Shown: positions 32,988-43,069 of the stretch, in pieces
Position numbering within the stretch: position 1 is the stretch's first letter
How the letters are laid out: each line of letters starts with the position of its first letter
NCBI GenBank assembly: GCA_035610365.1
Contig: CM069434.1
Span: 123,746,895 to 123,810,894, forward strand
Origin: Aquatica leii
Taxonomy: Eukaryota > Arthropoda > Insecta > Coleoptera > Lampyridae
Direction: 5' to 3'
Length of the DNA stretch: 64,000 nt
Translations under genes and position numbers: made by a program
The notes under the pieces: model-generated
Told to the model about the DNA's origin: nothing
Database searches by the model: none
The model's input: the letters and a program-made list of their open reading frames with translations, nothing else

Positions 32988-33167
32988 TGTTTAAAATCAT
33001 TTTAATATATGCTACTCTGTGCGAACCCCTCCACATGTGAACCTATCTTTTAAGTTAGAGTTAGTATAAAATGTTCTTTCGTTGCGTTAATGCGTATTTT
33101 GTGTATTTATAACAGTTGCACCAAAAATAAAAAATCTACAAAATTACAGTCCATTATATCGTTATCA
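32988..33167 (+). repeat. BEL/Pao 5' LTR (180 bp)
   Basis: Starts TGTTTAAAATC, ends CGTTATCA. TATAAAA at 33065-33071 is the likely promoter box. It is identical to 38810-38989. Confidence 0.95.
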
Positions 33168-33185
33168 TTGGTCCTTCGTATGCCA
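33168..33185 (+). other. BEL/Pao primer-binding site
   Basis: TTGGTCCTTCGTATGCCA immediately follows the LTR and has the TTGGTCCTTCG start common in insect BEL/Pao elements. Confidence 0.6.
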
Positions 33186-33566
33186 GATATATACGCTTAA
33201 AATTTTACCAACGCTTAATGAAGAAGTAGTACAACGTCGTTTTACCCTTGAAAGTGCATAAGGGTGATTTTCTAATTCGTTGCGTTATCGAGTGAATGGC
33301 GCAAGCTTCTACAATCGCCTTATTGAATTGAGTTGACACACGTGGCCTTTTCGGTTGACATCCGTAAGTACACAAATCCTTTACTATTTCTTATGCTACT
33401 ATTCTTTAGTACTGTATTTTACATTGCTTAAATGTTTGCTTATTGCTTATTAACAAAAAAATCGTAATTATTGTGTTTGTGGAATACATTACGCTACACT
33501 TTAAATTCTTAAAATTACTTAGTAATTTATTTCTTAAAGCAACTGTTATACAATTTCGTTCTTTCA

Positions 33567-36500
33567 ATGGCCGAGTTACATACATTAATTCGTAAACGCG
33601 GTGGCATAAAACAGAAATTAACTAATTTTATAAAGTGGTTGACTTCTGTTCAAGATGCATTTAATTCTGAGCTAACAATTACAAATGAAAAAATAAACGA
33701 ATTACAAATACGCTTTGATAATTGTAATGAATTATTACAAGAGTTTGATGAAATTCAAAATAAAATTGAATACACCTGTGATGAATCAAGTCTTAGTGAA
33801 CATTACGATTATCGTAATGAATTTACCGATTCTTATATGGCCAACGTAGCAACTGCTAAGACATTATTGAATTCTTTAACTTCTAATGATGATCATATTT
33901 CTGATAATCTCTTTTTAAATGAAAATACTAAGTCTAGATCTGACAGTCCAAACTTAAACGTAAATTTTTTAAAACAAATAAAATTGCCGACAATTGCTTT
34001 GCCTAAATTTGATGGAAATTATAAAGTGTGGCTTGAGTTTAAAGACACCTTTGAATCTCTTATTCATTTAAATTCAGATATTAATGACATCCAAAAATTT
34101 CATTATTTAAGAGCTTCTTTAGAGGGCGATGCTGCTAAAGTAATACAGTCATTAGAGTTTTCATCAGAAAATTATACATCGGCTTGGGATCTTTTAAATG
34201 TGCGTTTCAACAATACAAGGTTGTTAGTTCATAACCATCTAAAGTCACTTTTTGAAATTTCATCTATTATTAAGGAATCGGCTTCTGGACTTAGAAATAT
34301 AATAGACACCGTGTCTGAGCATTTACGTGCCTTGGAAACTTTAAAACAACCAATACAACATTGGGATACTTTAATTATATTTATGATTATTAATAAACTA
34401 GATAATGTAAGTGTACGTGAGTGGGAGAAACATAAAATTAACAACGAATTTCCAACTCTGAAGGATTTTACTCAATTTCTAAAAAATCGAGCAGATTTTT
34501 TAGAAACATTTGAAGAAAGATTAAAGGTGGGTAAAGCTCAGGGAGATGTACGTTACGGTGCTCGTCGTGTTTCATTAATCGCTTCTTCTCCGTCTTGCAA
34601 TTATTGCAAAAAGTCTCATACAATATACAAATGTAGGGATTTTTTGAAACTGAATGTTGATGAAAGAATTCAAAAAGTAAACCAATTGCAATTATGCATG
34701 AATTGCTTATGGAATAGTCATATTACAAAGGATTGCCGTGCGCAACCTTGTCTAAAATGTAAAAAGTTTCATAATTCTTTGCTACATAAGAATGCTTCCA
34801 GTTGTAATACTAATTCCGAGATTGTGCTTTCATCTCATTCTTATAGTGAACATGTGTTGCTGTCAACCATTTTAGTTTCTGTTCTAGATTTAAATGGAAA
34901 GCGACATACCGTTAGAGCTCTTCTAGACTCCGGATCGCAATCAAATTTTATTTCTAGCAAGCTATCTAAGATTCTTAAAGTAAAGGAACATACTGCAAAC
35001 ATATCTATTGTTGGCATAAATACAATTACTTCAACTTTAAACAAAAGATGTGATATTATCATACATTCTCTTCATTCTAATTTCAGCAATAATCTTAGTT
35101 GTTACATGTTACCTAAAATAACAAATAGTCTTCCAACACAAAGTTTAAATATAGAATCATGGAATATTCCGACGGACATACCTCTCGCCGATCCTAATTT
35201 CTACAAATCCGGAAGTGTTGATATTCTTATTGGTGCAGGTGTTTTTTGGGATGTTCTTTCTAACAAGTTTATTAAATTAAGGAGTGGCTTACCGACCTTA
35301 CGAAAAACTTCTTTTGGTTGGGTAGTCTCTGGTGCAGTTGACAATCTTATTAATAAAACTTTTTGTCACTTTACGAAAACTGTCAACTTAGATAATGACA
35401 TAAAAAAGTTTTGGGAGATTGAAGAGCTTTCTGACGTTAAAATTCTTTCTAAAGATGATTTAGAATGTGAGAAACACTTTTGTCAAACTGTAAAAAGAAA
35501 CGATGAAGGTCGATTTGTCGTTCGAATACCTTTGAAACATTCTTCTTCACTTCTTGGAAATTCAAAGGACATTGCTATTAAACGCTTTATGCTATTGGAA
35601 AAAAGATTTCAGACTTCTAATAACTTATACAATTATTATAAAGAATTTATGAATGAGTATCGTGAGTTAAGTCACATGTCTTTAAACACTTCTCATAATG
35701 AAAGTATTTCGTATTTTTTACCACACCATGGCATTATGAAAGAAGATAGTCTGACTACTAAACTACGCGTTGTGTTTGATGGATCCGCTTCTTCAGATTC
35801 AGGTTGGTCTCTTAATGATCTTCAATTTACAGGTCCATCAATAATTAATGATATTTTTGATATTTTACTTCGATTTAGACAGTACACTTTTGTTGTTACT
35901 GCAGATATAACTAAAATGTATCGTCAAATTTTGGTTTCTTCTAAAGATCGAAATTTACAAAAAATTGTTTGGAGAGATAACTCAAAACAAGATCTTGAGA
36001 TTTATGTTTTAAACACATTGACGTACGGTACAGCGTCTGCTCCTAATCTGGCGACGAGGTGTCTCAAACAACTTGTGTTTGAAAATTCTTTAACTTATCC
36101 AGTAGCTGCTTCTATTATTGATAGAGATTTCTATGTTGACGACCTTATTACTGGGTTTAATTCTGAAGATGAAGCTATACGTGTTTGTCAAGACGTAATA
36201 CAGATTTTACAGTCAGCAAAATTTCCACTTCGAAAATGGCACTCAAACAGCCAAATTGTTTTAAATGGTCTTAAGGTCGATAAGGAACCCAACAGTGTCA
36301 TTAATCTTGGTGATACTGCATTTATGAAAACGCTTGGTGTTTACTGGAATAGCTTGACTGATTCGTTTACTTATAAAATCTCTTTAATTGACATGCCAAG
36401 CTGCGTCACAAAAAGAGTAATACTTTCACAAATTGCTCGGATATTTGATCCTCTCGGATTATTAAGTCCAATAATCATTTTATCGAAAATATTGTTACAG

Positions 36501-38669
36501 CAAATTTGGTCTTTGAAGTTAGGCTGGGATGACTCTATCCCTAACGAAATGTCACAAAAATGGATTCGTTTTAGAGAAGGCTTACTCTTATTAAATAATT
36601 TAAAGGTTGACAGACAAGTTATCTGTAAAAATGCATCAAACGTTCAGCTTCACGGATTTTCTGATGCTTCTCAAAATGCTTATAGCGCTTGCGTATATTT
36701 ACGCACCGAATCAAAAACTATGGTTTACGTTCATCTTCTCTGTGCAAAAACTAAGGTTGCACTATTAAAACAATTATCGATACCTCGACTTGAATTATGT
36801 GGCGCCTTATTATTGGCTAGGTTAGTAAAGCGAGTGAATCGCGCGTTTAATGTAGACTTTGCGTCTTTTTACTGGACAGATTCTCAAATTGTCTTGGCTT
36901 GGTTACGAACAGAACCTAAACTTTTGCAACCTTTTGTTGGTCATAGAGTTGCCGAAATACAATCTTTATCTCTTGTGAGTAGTTGGTCTCATATCGAATC
37001 AAAATCTAATCCTTCTGATATTGCTTCTCGTGGAGTTTCATTTGATGTCTTACTCACTTCTAATTTATGGTGGTACGGACCTCCTTGGTTGACACAACCA
37101 ATTTGTGATTGGCCGAATAATTGTGCTTCAATATTCACTCATGAGATACCTGAATTAAAAAAGAAATATAAAGTATTTTCTTCTATTGAAGAAAATCGTT
37201 TTCCTATAGAATCCTTTTCAAATCTTGCACGACTTAAACGAGTTATGGCTTATTGTCTTAGATTTGCGTTAAATTGCAAAAAATGCAAAAATAATCGTGA
37301 TTTGGGACCTCTTTCTGTAAGTGAGTTAGATAACAGCATGAGAAGGTTAGTTAAAATAGCTCAGCATGACGATTTTCACAAAGAAATTGAAATTTTAAGA
37401 TCAAATTCAAATTTAAAACCAAAACACAATTTATCTGCTTTATCTCCATATCTTGATTCTTACAATTTACTTAGAGTAGGTGGAAGATTGAGCAATGCTA
37501 ATGTGTCTTATGATACTAAGCATCCACTTCTAATAAATGGCAAACATCATTTATCCAGACTTATCTTTGAATATGAACATCGCATTTTACTTCATGCTGG
37601 ACCTCAACTTCTTTTATCTCACATTCGTCAAAGGTTTTGGCCTACTTCTGGCATTCATACTGCGAAAAAGGTTATAAAAGAGTGTCTTCGATGTTTTCGT
37701 TATAATCCCAAGAGTACAGTTCCAATAATGGCAGATTTGCCTGCAAACCGTGTTCAAGTATCATCCCCATTTAATGTCACAGGTGTTGACTATGCCGGTC
37801 CTTTTATTTTAAAGGATAGAAGGGGCCGAGGAGCAAAAACCTCAAAGGCTTACGTTTGCTTATTCGTTTGTTTCGTTAGTAAAGCGATGCATATTGAACT
37901 TGCTATTGATTTAACTACCGAAGCTTTTTTGTCGTGCCTTAAACGCTTTATAGCTAGACGAGGAAAGCCAAGTCACATGTACTCAGACAACGGTACTAAC
38001 TTTGTTGGAGCACATAGACAATTAAAACATTTTTTTTCTAATTCTAAGGATGATATTGTGAACAGTTGCGCTAGTAAATCAATTTCTTGGCATTTTATAC
38101 CACCAAATTCCCCACATTTTGGAGGTCTTTGGGAATCTGGTGTAAATAGTGTAAAAAAGCATTTGTTAAAAGCAATAGGTGAAGCAAAATTAACACATGA
38201 TGAGTTTTCTACAGTACTAGCTGAAATAGAAGCTATATTAAATTCAAGGCCGTTATATCCTTTGTCATCCGATCCAAATGATTTCTTACCTCTCACACCC
38301 TCTCATTTTTTAATCGGACGACCACTAGTCAGCTTGCCTGAATCAGATATTCAAACAGTACCAATAAATAGACTAACACGTTACCAACTGTTACAACAAA
38401 TAAAACAAAGTTTTTGGTGTCGATGGTCAGTCAATTATCTTACTACGCTACAACAACGAAACAAGTGGAAAACTAATACAACTTCAACAGCAGTAGATTC
38501 CTTAGTGCTGATCAAGGACGACAACTTGCATCCTCTAAAATGGCGTTTAGGAAGGGTTACAGAACTTCACCCCGGCAGTGATGGTGTGTCACGAGTAGTC
38601 AGTATAAAAACTGCTAGTGGAGTCATTAAACGTGCCGTTTCACGCGTGTGTTTTACCAAAATTAAGTGA
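33567..38669 (+). CDS. gag-pol: BEL/Pao Gag-Pol polyprotein
   Basis: A single 1700-residue frame from ATG 33567. Gag has a DUF1759-type region (LPKFDGNYKVWLEF at about 150) and knuckles such as CMNCLWNSHITKDC. Protease has DSGS at 454-457. Reverse transcriptase has VTADITKMYRQI and YVDD at 856-859. RNase H starts at HGFSDASQNAYSACVY. Integrase has an N-terminal zinc region and D1408, D1474, E1523 (VDYAGPF, YSDNGTNF, HFGGLWESGV). All domains and catalytic residues expected for BEL/Pao are visible and there is no stop. There is no envelope frame. This is the most complete protein in the window. Confidence 0.96.
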   Translation: MAELHTLIRKRGGIKQKLTNFIKWLTSVQDAFNSELTITNEKINELQIRFDNCNELLQEFDEIQNKIEYTCDESSLSEHYDYRNEFTDSYMANVATAKTLLNSLTSNDDHISDNLFLNENTKSRSDSPNLNVNFLKQIKLPTIALPKFDGNYKVWLEFKDTFESLIHLNSDINDIQKFHYLRASLEGDAAKVIQSLEFSSENYTSAWDLLNVRFNNTRLLVHNHLKSLFEISSIIKESASGLRNIIDTVSEHLRALETLKQPIQHWDTLIIFMIINKLDNVSVREWEKHKINNEFPTLKDFTQFLKNRADFLETFEERLKVGKAQGDVRYGARRVSLIASSPSCNYCKKSHTIYKCRDFLKLNVDERIQKVNQLQLCMNCLWNSHITKDCRAQPCLKCKKFHNSLLHKNASSCNTNSEIVLSSHSYSEHVLLSTILVSVLDLNGKRHTVRALLDSGSQSNFISSKLSKILKVKEHTANISIVGINTITSTLNKRCDIIIHSLHSNFSNNLSCYMLPKITNSLPTQSLNIESWNIPTDIPLADPNFYKSGSVDILIGAGVFWDVLSNKFIKLRSGLPTLRKTSFGWVVSGAVDNLINKTFCHFTKTVNLDNDIKKFWEIEELSDVKILSKDDLECEKHFCQTVKRNDEGRFVVRIPLKHSSSLLGNSKDIAIKRFMLLEKRFQTSNNLYNYYKEFMNEYRELSHMSLNTSHNESISYFLPHHGIMKEDSLTTKLRVVFDGSASSDSGWSLNDLQFTGPSIINDIFDILLRFRQYTFVVTADITKMYRQILVSSKDRNLQKIVWRDNSKQDLEIYVLNTLTYGTASAPNLATRCLKQLVFENSLTYPVAASIIDRDFYVDDLITGFNSEDEAIRVCQDVIQILQSAKFPLRKWHSNSQIVLNGLKVDKEPNSVINLGDTAFMKTLGVYWNSLTDSFTYKISLIDMPSCVTKRVILSQIARIFDPLGLLSPIIILSKILLQQIWSLKLGWDDSIPNEMSQKWIRFREGLLLLNNLKVDRQVICKNASNVQLHGFSDASQNAYSACVYLRTESKTMVYVHLLCAKTKVALLKQLSIPRLELCGALLLARLVKRVNRAFNVDFASFYWTDSQIVLAWLRTEPKLLQPFVGHRVAEIQSLSLVSSWSHIESKSNPSDIASRGVSFDVLLTSNLWWYGPPWLTQPICDWPNNCASIFTHEIPELKKKYKVFSSIEENRFPIESFSNLARLKRVMAYCLRFALNCKKCKNNRDLGPLSVSELDNSMRRLVKIAQHDDFHKEIEILRSNSNLKPKHNLSALSPYLDSYNLLRVGGRLSNANVSYDTKHPLLINGKHHLSRLIFEYEHRILLHAGPQLLLSHIRQRFWPTSGIHTAKKVIKECLRCFRYNPKSTVPIMADLPANRVQVSSPFNVTGVDYAGPFILKDRRGRGAKTSKAYVCLFVCFVSKAMHIELAIDLTTEAFLSCLKRFIARRGKPSHMYSDNGTNFVGAHRQLKHFFSNSKDDIVNSCASKSISWHFIPPNSPHFGGLWESGVNSVKKHLLKAIGEAKLTHDEFSTVLAEIEAILNSRPLYPLSSDPNDFLPLTPSHFLIGRPLVSLPESDIQTVPINRLTRYQLLQQIKQSFWCRWSVNYLTTLQQRNKWKTNTTSTAVDSLVLIKDDNLHPLKWRLGRVTELHPGSDGVSRVVSIKTASGVIKRAVSRVCFTKIK

Positions 38670-38796
38670 TTAACTTAGATTAGCTGTATTAACCAAAAAA
38701 TCATTATTGTTTAGTTATACTATATTGTTTACATTACTTATGCTTTTGTATTATATTTAAGTTTTATATTGTTTTGAACAATATGCACAATTGTTC

Positions 38797-38809
38797 AAGG
38801 TGGGGAGTA
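38797..38809 (+). other. BEL/Pao polypurine tract
   Basis: AAGGTGGGGAGTA directly precedes the 3' LTR, typical of BEL/Pao plus-strand priming sites. Confidence 0.8.
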
Positions 38810-38989
38810 TGTTTAAAATCATTTTAATATATGCTACTCTGTGCGAACCCCTCCACATGTGAACCTATCTTTTAAGTTAGAGTTAGTATAAAATGTTCTT
38901 TCGTTGCGTTAATGCGTATTTTGTGTATTTATAACAGTTGCACCAAAAATAAAAAATCTACAAAATTACAGTCCATTATATCGTTATCA
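38810..38989 (+). repeat. BEL/Pao 3' LTR
   Basis: A 180-bp sequence identical to the 5' LTR, followed by the ATTGC duplication. Confidence 0.95.
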
Positions 38990-39190
38990 ATTGCTAACAC
39001 ACTTATAAGGGCTTATTAACAGTGGAATGATTTTGTGTCAAAAAAGATATTTGCTGCATTTTATTTTTATACAAAATATTTTCGTGCATAAATAAATGCG
39101 GGTATAGTCTTCGTAAGAATAAATAAATCAAACCAATCAAACTTAACGTGCCATTAAATTTCTACAAGTTATGTTTCTTTAATGGCGGGG
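38990..39190. repeat. Repeat copy A, right part
   Basis: TAACACACTTATAAG... and GTCAAAAAAGATATTTGCTGC match the reverse complement of 50205-50500. This copy lacks about 110 bp present in copy B. The shared tail is AAGAATAAATAAATCAAAC. Confidence 0.75.
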
Positions 39191-39318
39191 GAGACACCAT
39201 CACTAGTATGATTAACAAAAAATTTATATTTTCTCCGTCACCTATATCCTGCTTTACTATAATATAACATTGTTAATCGTTCTTATTGTATTTTTTAAGA
39301 ATGTCAATCAAATACAAT

Positions 39319-39330
39319 AAAGTATTTTAT
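39319..39330. repeat. Candidate 12-bp target duplication of the Penelope pair
   Basis: AAAGTATTTTAT directly precedes the left Penelope copy and recurs at 42748-42759, 30 bp beyond the right copy. Variable duplications of about this length are known for Penelope-like elements. Confidence 0.5.
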
Positions 39331-39391
39331 GCGAAGTAATAACATTCTGCTGAACTTTCATTGTTTATTATTTTGAAATGAATATACACAA

Positions 39392-39427
39392 CGTTTCGAT
39401 TGCTGTGGTATCTGCAATCGTCATCAG
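39392..39427 (-). ncRNA. Hammerhead-like motif, left Penelope copy
   Basis: The minus strand has CTGATGA, C, GATTGC...GCAATC (6-bp stem), GAAAC. It is the same as the right copy's motif at 42621-42655. Confidence 0.42.
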
Positions 39428-39540
39428 GTGAATACTAACAAACTTAGAAACTACTGAAGCTTCTATACTAAAGACATGTTCGATGAAGCGTTCAAGCGTA
39501 CAAAATCAATTTAGCGTAACAGATTAATTAACAAAATTAC

Positions 39541-40842
39541 TTAGTTAAGTTTAAGTTGTTTTAGAGGTTCGATAAGTGGTTTCCATATGTTGCTTATCTC
39601 GACACTTGGCTGGCTGAAAATTTCTTTGTTGTTGTTGATGAATGCCGCTTCTTTAAATTTCCGTTTGTACCAATGTTCCTCTCTGTGTATGATTTTTGCT
39701 TCCGACCATTTCATTCGATGTTGGTTATCCCACGAATGTTGCGCGATGTCGGACTTAGAAGTCTCTCCTCTCTGTGTGTGCGTCTGATGTTCTTTCAGTC
39801 TGATGTCAAGTGGTCTTTTGGTTTCCCCCACGTATGATTTGCCACATTCACATGGAACTTGGTAAATACAGTTTTGGGAATCTCGACTTGTTTGTGGCTT
39901 TGTGTTGGAAATTATACTCCTAATGGTGGTCGATGATTTGAACACTGGATTTAAATTGTAGCTTTTCCCTATACGTTTTATTGATTCTGATAAACCTTTG
40001 ACATATGGGATGCTCAGCAGTGAATTGGGCAGTTCTTCTGTTTTAGGTTGTCTGATAGTGTTTAATTGCTTTTTCTGTAAAAGCTCTCCTACAATCTTTT
40101 CTGGATAACCATTCTGCCTTAGATCGTTTCTAATGTTTTTGATTTTTTCTCGTAGCCCTTTCTCTGTGTTGCACAACCTGTACGCTCTGTCGATTAAAGA
40201 TTTTACTACTCCCCTCTTCGTAGATGTGGAATGGTTGGATTCAAAGTTGAGATATCGACCGGTGTGTGTTGGTTTCCTGTAGACAGTTGTTTCCATAATT
40301 TTCTTGTTCTTTGTTACTTGAACGTCTAAAAAAGGAAGTGAGTTCTCCTTTTCCTTTTCCATAGTGAATTTAATGGATGGTTTGATGTTGTTCAGATGTT
40401 GTAGAAAAAGGTCTAGTTGCCGTTTACTGTGGTTCCAAATTATGAAGGTATCGTCAACATATCTAAGCCATGTTTTGAGTTTGAATTTTGATTTCTCTAT
40501 GGCCTGGGATTCAAACCAGTTCATGTATATGTTGGCGACTACTGGTGATAGAGATGAACCCATTGGTAGTCCTTCGTCTTGAGTGAAGAATCTGTCTTTC
40601 TCCTGAAAGTACGAGTTCTTGAGGCAACATTCTAGGAGCTTCATTATTCCTTCTACCGGCAGCGTGGTTCTTTCCTGTAGTTTATCATCTTCTCGGAGCT
40701 TCGTTTGGATGATTTTTAATGCTTCTTCAACTGGCACATTAGTATAAAGACTTTCTACGTCGAAGCTGACTAATTGATCCCGTGGTTGTAGCTGTATTGT
40801 TTTCAGAATCTCAACGAAATGTTTGGAGTCTTTGACAAAAGA
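39541..40842 (-). CDS. Penelope RT plus GIY-YIG, 5'-truncated but open
   Basis: The minus frame is open upstream to 40926, but the part above 40842 is antisense to the other copy, so the real coding starts near SSFVKDSKHFVEI. RT motifs are LVSFDVESLYTNVP, GLPMGSSLSPVVANIYM and the catalytic WLRYVDDTFIIW. These are followed by VYRKPTHTGRY, the YVKGLSESIKRI segment and the GIY-YIG endonuclease (CIYQVPCECGKSYVGETKR), ending LKQLKLN. N-terminal RT fingers are missing, so the protein is not complete. Penelope RT uses GIY-YIG cleavage to prime insertion. Confidence 0.85.
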   Translation of the reverse strand, partial: SFVKDSKHFVEILKTIQLQPRDQLVSFDVESLYTNVPVEEALKIIQTKLREDDKLQERTTLPVEGIMKLLECCLKNSYFQEKDRFFTQDEGLPMGSSLSPVVANIYMNWFESQAIEKSKFKLKTWLRYVDDTFIIWNHSKRQLDLFLQHLNNIKPSIKFTMEKEKENSLPFLDVQVTKNKKIMETTVYRKPTHTGRYLNFESNHSTSTKRGVVKSLIDRAYRLCNTEKGLREKIKNIRNDLRQNGYPEKIVGELLQKKQLNTIRQPKTEELPNSLLSIPYVKGLSESIKRIGKSYNLNPVFKSSTTIRSIISNTKPQTSRDSQNCIYQVPCECGKSYVGETKRPLDIRLKEHQTHTQRGETSKSDIAQHSWDNQHRMKWSEAKIIHREEHWYKRKFKEAAFINNNKEIFSQPSVEISNIWKPLIEPLKQLKLN

Positions 40843-40855
40843 TGAGCAAAGAACA

Positions 40856-42507
40856 AATGCATTAAAATACTTCCAGCCGACAAAGGGGCCGCAACTGTCA
40901 TCATGGATGCCACCACCTACGACCAAAAAATTGAAGACGTCTTAAATCAAGGGAGTTACCGCAGACTGAAGAAAGATCCGACAGCAAGCTTGGAGAGGAA
41001 GATCTATCAAGTCCTAAAACTCTACGAAAGACATCTAACGCCAAGGATGAGAACGATGCTAACACCACACTACAGCAAACCGCCGCATCTATATAGACTA
41101 CCGAAGATACATAAAAACAACATGCCGCTTCGACCGATAACCAGCTCTCGTAATGGACCCACATACCAGCTATCCAGATTTTTACTACCAATTGTGCAAC
41201 CACTACAGAAGAACAGCTCATCTTTTGTCAAAGACTCCAAACATTTCGTTGAGATTCTGAAAACAATACAGCTACAAATACGGGATCAATTAGTCAGCTT
41301 CGACGTAGAAAGTCTTTATACTAATGTGCCGGTTGAAGAAGCATTAAAAATCATCCAAACGAAGCTCCGAGAAGATGAAAAACTCCAGGAAAGAACCACG
41401 CTGCCGGTAGAAGGAATAATGAAGCTCCTAGAATGTTGCCTCAAGAACTCGCACTTTCAGGAGAAAGACAGATTCTTCACTCAAGACGAAGGACTACCAA
41501 TGGGTTCATCTCTATCACCAGTAGTCGCCAACATATACATGAACTGGTTTGAATCCCAGGCCATAGAGAAATAAAAATTCAAACCCAAAACATGGCTTAG
41601 ATATGTTGACGATACCTTCATAATTTGGAACCACAGTAATCGGCAACTAGACCTTTTTCTACAACATCTGAACAACATCAAACCATCCATCAAATTCACT
41701 ATGGAAAAGGAAAAGGAGAACTCACTTCCTTTTTTAGACGTTCAAGTAACAAAGAACAAGAAAATTATGGAAACGACTGTCTACAGGAAACCAACACACA
41801 CCGGTCGATATCTCAACTTTGAATCCAACCATTCCACATCTACGAAGAGGGGAGTAGTAAAATCTTTAATCGACAGAGCGTACAGGTTGTGCAACACAGA
41901 GAAAGGGCTACGAGAAGAAATCAAAAACATTAGAAACGATCTAAGGCAGAGTGGTTATCCATAAAAGATTGTAGGAGAGCTTTTACAGAACATGGGACAA
42001 CCTAAAACAGAAGAACTGCCCAATTCACTGCTGAGCATCCCATATGTCAAAGGTTTATCAGAATCAATAAAACGTATAGGGAAAAGCTACAATTTAAATA
42101 CAGTGTTCAAATCATCGACCACCATTAGGAGTATAATTTCCAACACAAAAACGCAAACAAGTCGAGATTCCCAAAACTTTATTTACCAAGTTCCATGTGA
42201 ATGTGGCAAATCATACGTGGGGGAAACCAAAAGACCACTTGACATCAGACTGAAAGAACATCAGACGCACACACAGAGAGGAGAGACTTCTAAGTCCGAC
42301 ATCGCGCAACATTCGTGGGATAACCAAGATCGAATGAAATGGTCGGAAGCAAAAATCATACAGAGAGAGGAACATTGGTACAAACGGAAATTTAAAGAAG
42401 CGGCATTCATCGACAACAACAAAGAAATTTTCAGTCAGCCAAGTGTCGAGATAAGCAACATGTGGAAACCACTTATCGAACCTCTAAAACAACTTAAACT
42501 TGACTAA
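40856..42507 (+). pseudogene. Penelope RT plus GIY-YIG, broken
   Basis: Reading starts LKILPADKGAATVIMDATTY and includes the RT fingers missing from the left copy (LYRLPKIHK, RPITSSRNGPTYQLSRFL), then VSFDVESLYTNVP and GLPMGSSLSPVV. A TAA at 41572-41574 replaces a codon that is open in the left copy, just before WLRYVDDTF. A second stop lies at 41962-41964, followed by a deletion of roughly 15 bp near 41990. The GIY-YIG part (FIYQVPCECGKSYVGETKR) and terminus LKQLKLD are open. It is otherwise nearly the same as the left copy. Confidence 0.88.
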
Positions 42508-42620
42508 GTAATTTTGTTAATCAATCTCTTACGCTTAATTGATTTTGTACGCTTGAACGCTTCATCGAACATGTCTTTAGTATATAAGCTCCAGTAGTTT
42601 CTAAGTTTGTTAGTATTCAC

Positions 42621-42655
42621 CTGATGACGATTGCAGATACCACAGCAATCGAAAC
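42621..42655 (+). ncRNA. Hammerhead-like motif, right Penelope copy
   Basis: CTGATGA (42621-42627), an unpaired C, a GATTGC/GCAATC stem II with a 10-nt loop, and GAAAC (42651-42655). The core strings fit the Penelope-type hammerhead. I could not build a convincing stem I with the immediate flanks. Confidence 0.45.
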
Positions 42656-42759
42656 GTTGTGTATATTCATTTCAAAATAATAAACAATGAAAGTTCAGCA
42701 GAATGTTATTACTTCGCATCAAGCAACATTGTTTAATACATTCAAACAAAGTATTTTAT

Positions 42760-43069
42760 CTTTATATTTATTTATTATTTTTAGTTCTTAAGTCGCTGTA
42801 GTTGTCTAAAAAACTGACAACAAACAGTCGCCGTAGAAGACGTAATATGATTTTAATTTTTTTTTTGTTACACTCCATATACTTTATTGCAGTGCAGTGC
42901 AATTTAAGAAGTTACTTCCTAGCGTTACCATCTAAAGTAAAATTGAAATTTGATTCTAGCTAGTAAAAAAACTAATTTTAGATGTTTACTGTTTTTATTT
43001 GAATTAAACATACGATTGCTAATAATAAATATTACCTCCTTGATTGTCGATGCATTATTGGAGTCATCT
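42760..43069. other. Interval between Penelope pair and mariner
   Basis: Probably includes the mariner 3' non-coding end; no distinct inverted terminus identified. Confidence 0.35.

Larger units (their letters stand above)
32988..38989 (+). mobile_element. Intact BEL/Pao retrotransposon
   Basis: Two 180-bp LTRs (TG...CA), identical over their length, are flanked by the 5-bp duplication ATTGC (32983-32987, 38990-38994). Primer site, one 1700-codon gag-pol frame and polypurine tract are all present. It lies inside a repeat whose uninterrupted copy is at 50205-50850. All parts needed for activity look intact. Confidence 0.95.
39331..40842 (-). mobile_element. Penelope-like element, left (minus) copy
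   Basis: 5'-truncated copy whose 3' end points outward to the left. It forms an inverted repeat with 41220-42717, differing mainly by scattered substitutions. Its 3' non-coding end holds the hammerhead-like motif at 39392-39427. Confidence 0.88.
40846..42717 (+). mobile_element. Penelope-like element, right (plus) copy
   Basis: It starts close to the head of the left copy (centre of the palindrome about 40842-40856) and extends further 5' than it. Its outer end, ATGTTATTACTTCGC, mirrors the left end exactly. Confidence 0.88.

Noticed and set aside
40843-40926. Upstream extension of the left Penelope frame (MVVGGG start)
   Set aside because: This stretch is antisense to the right copy's coding sequence and lies past the palindrome centre, so it is not Penelope N-terminus.
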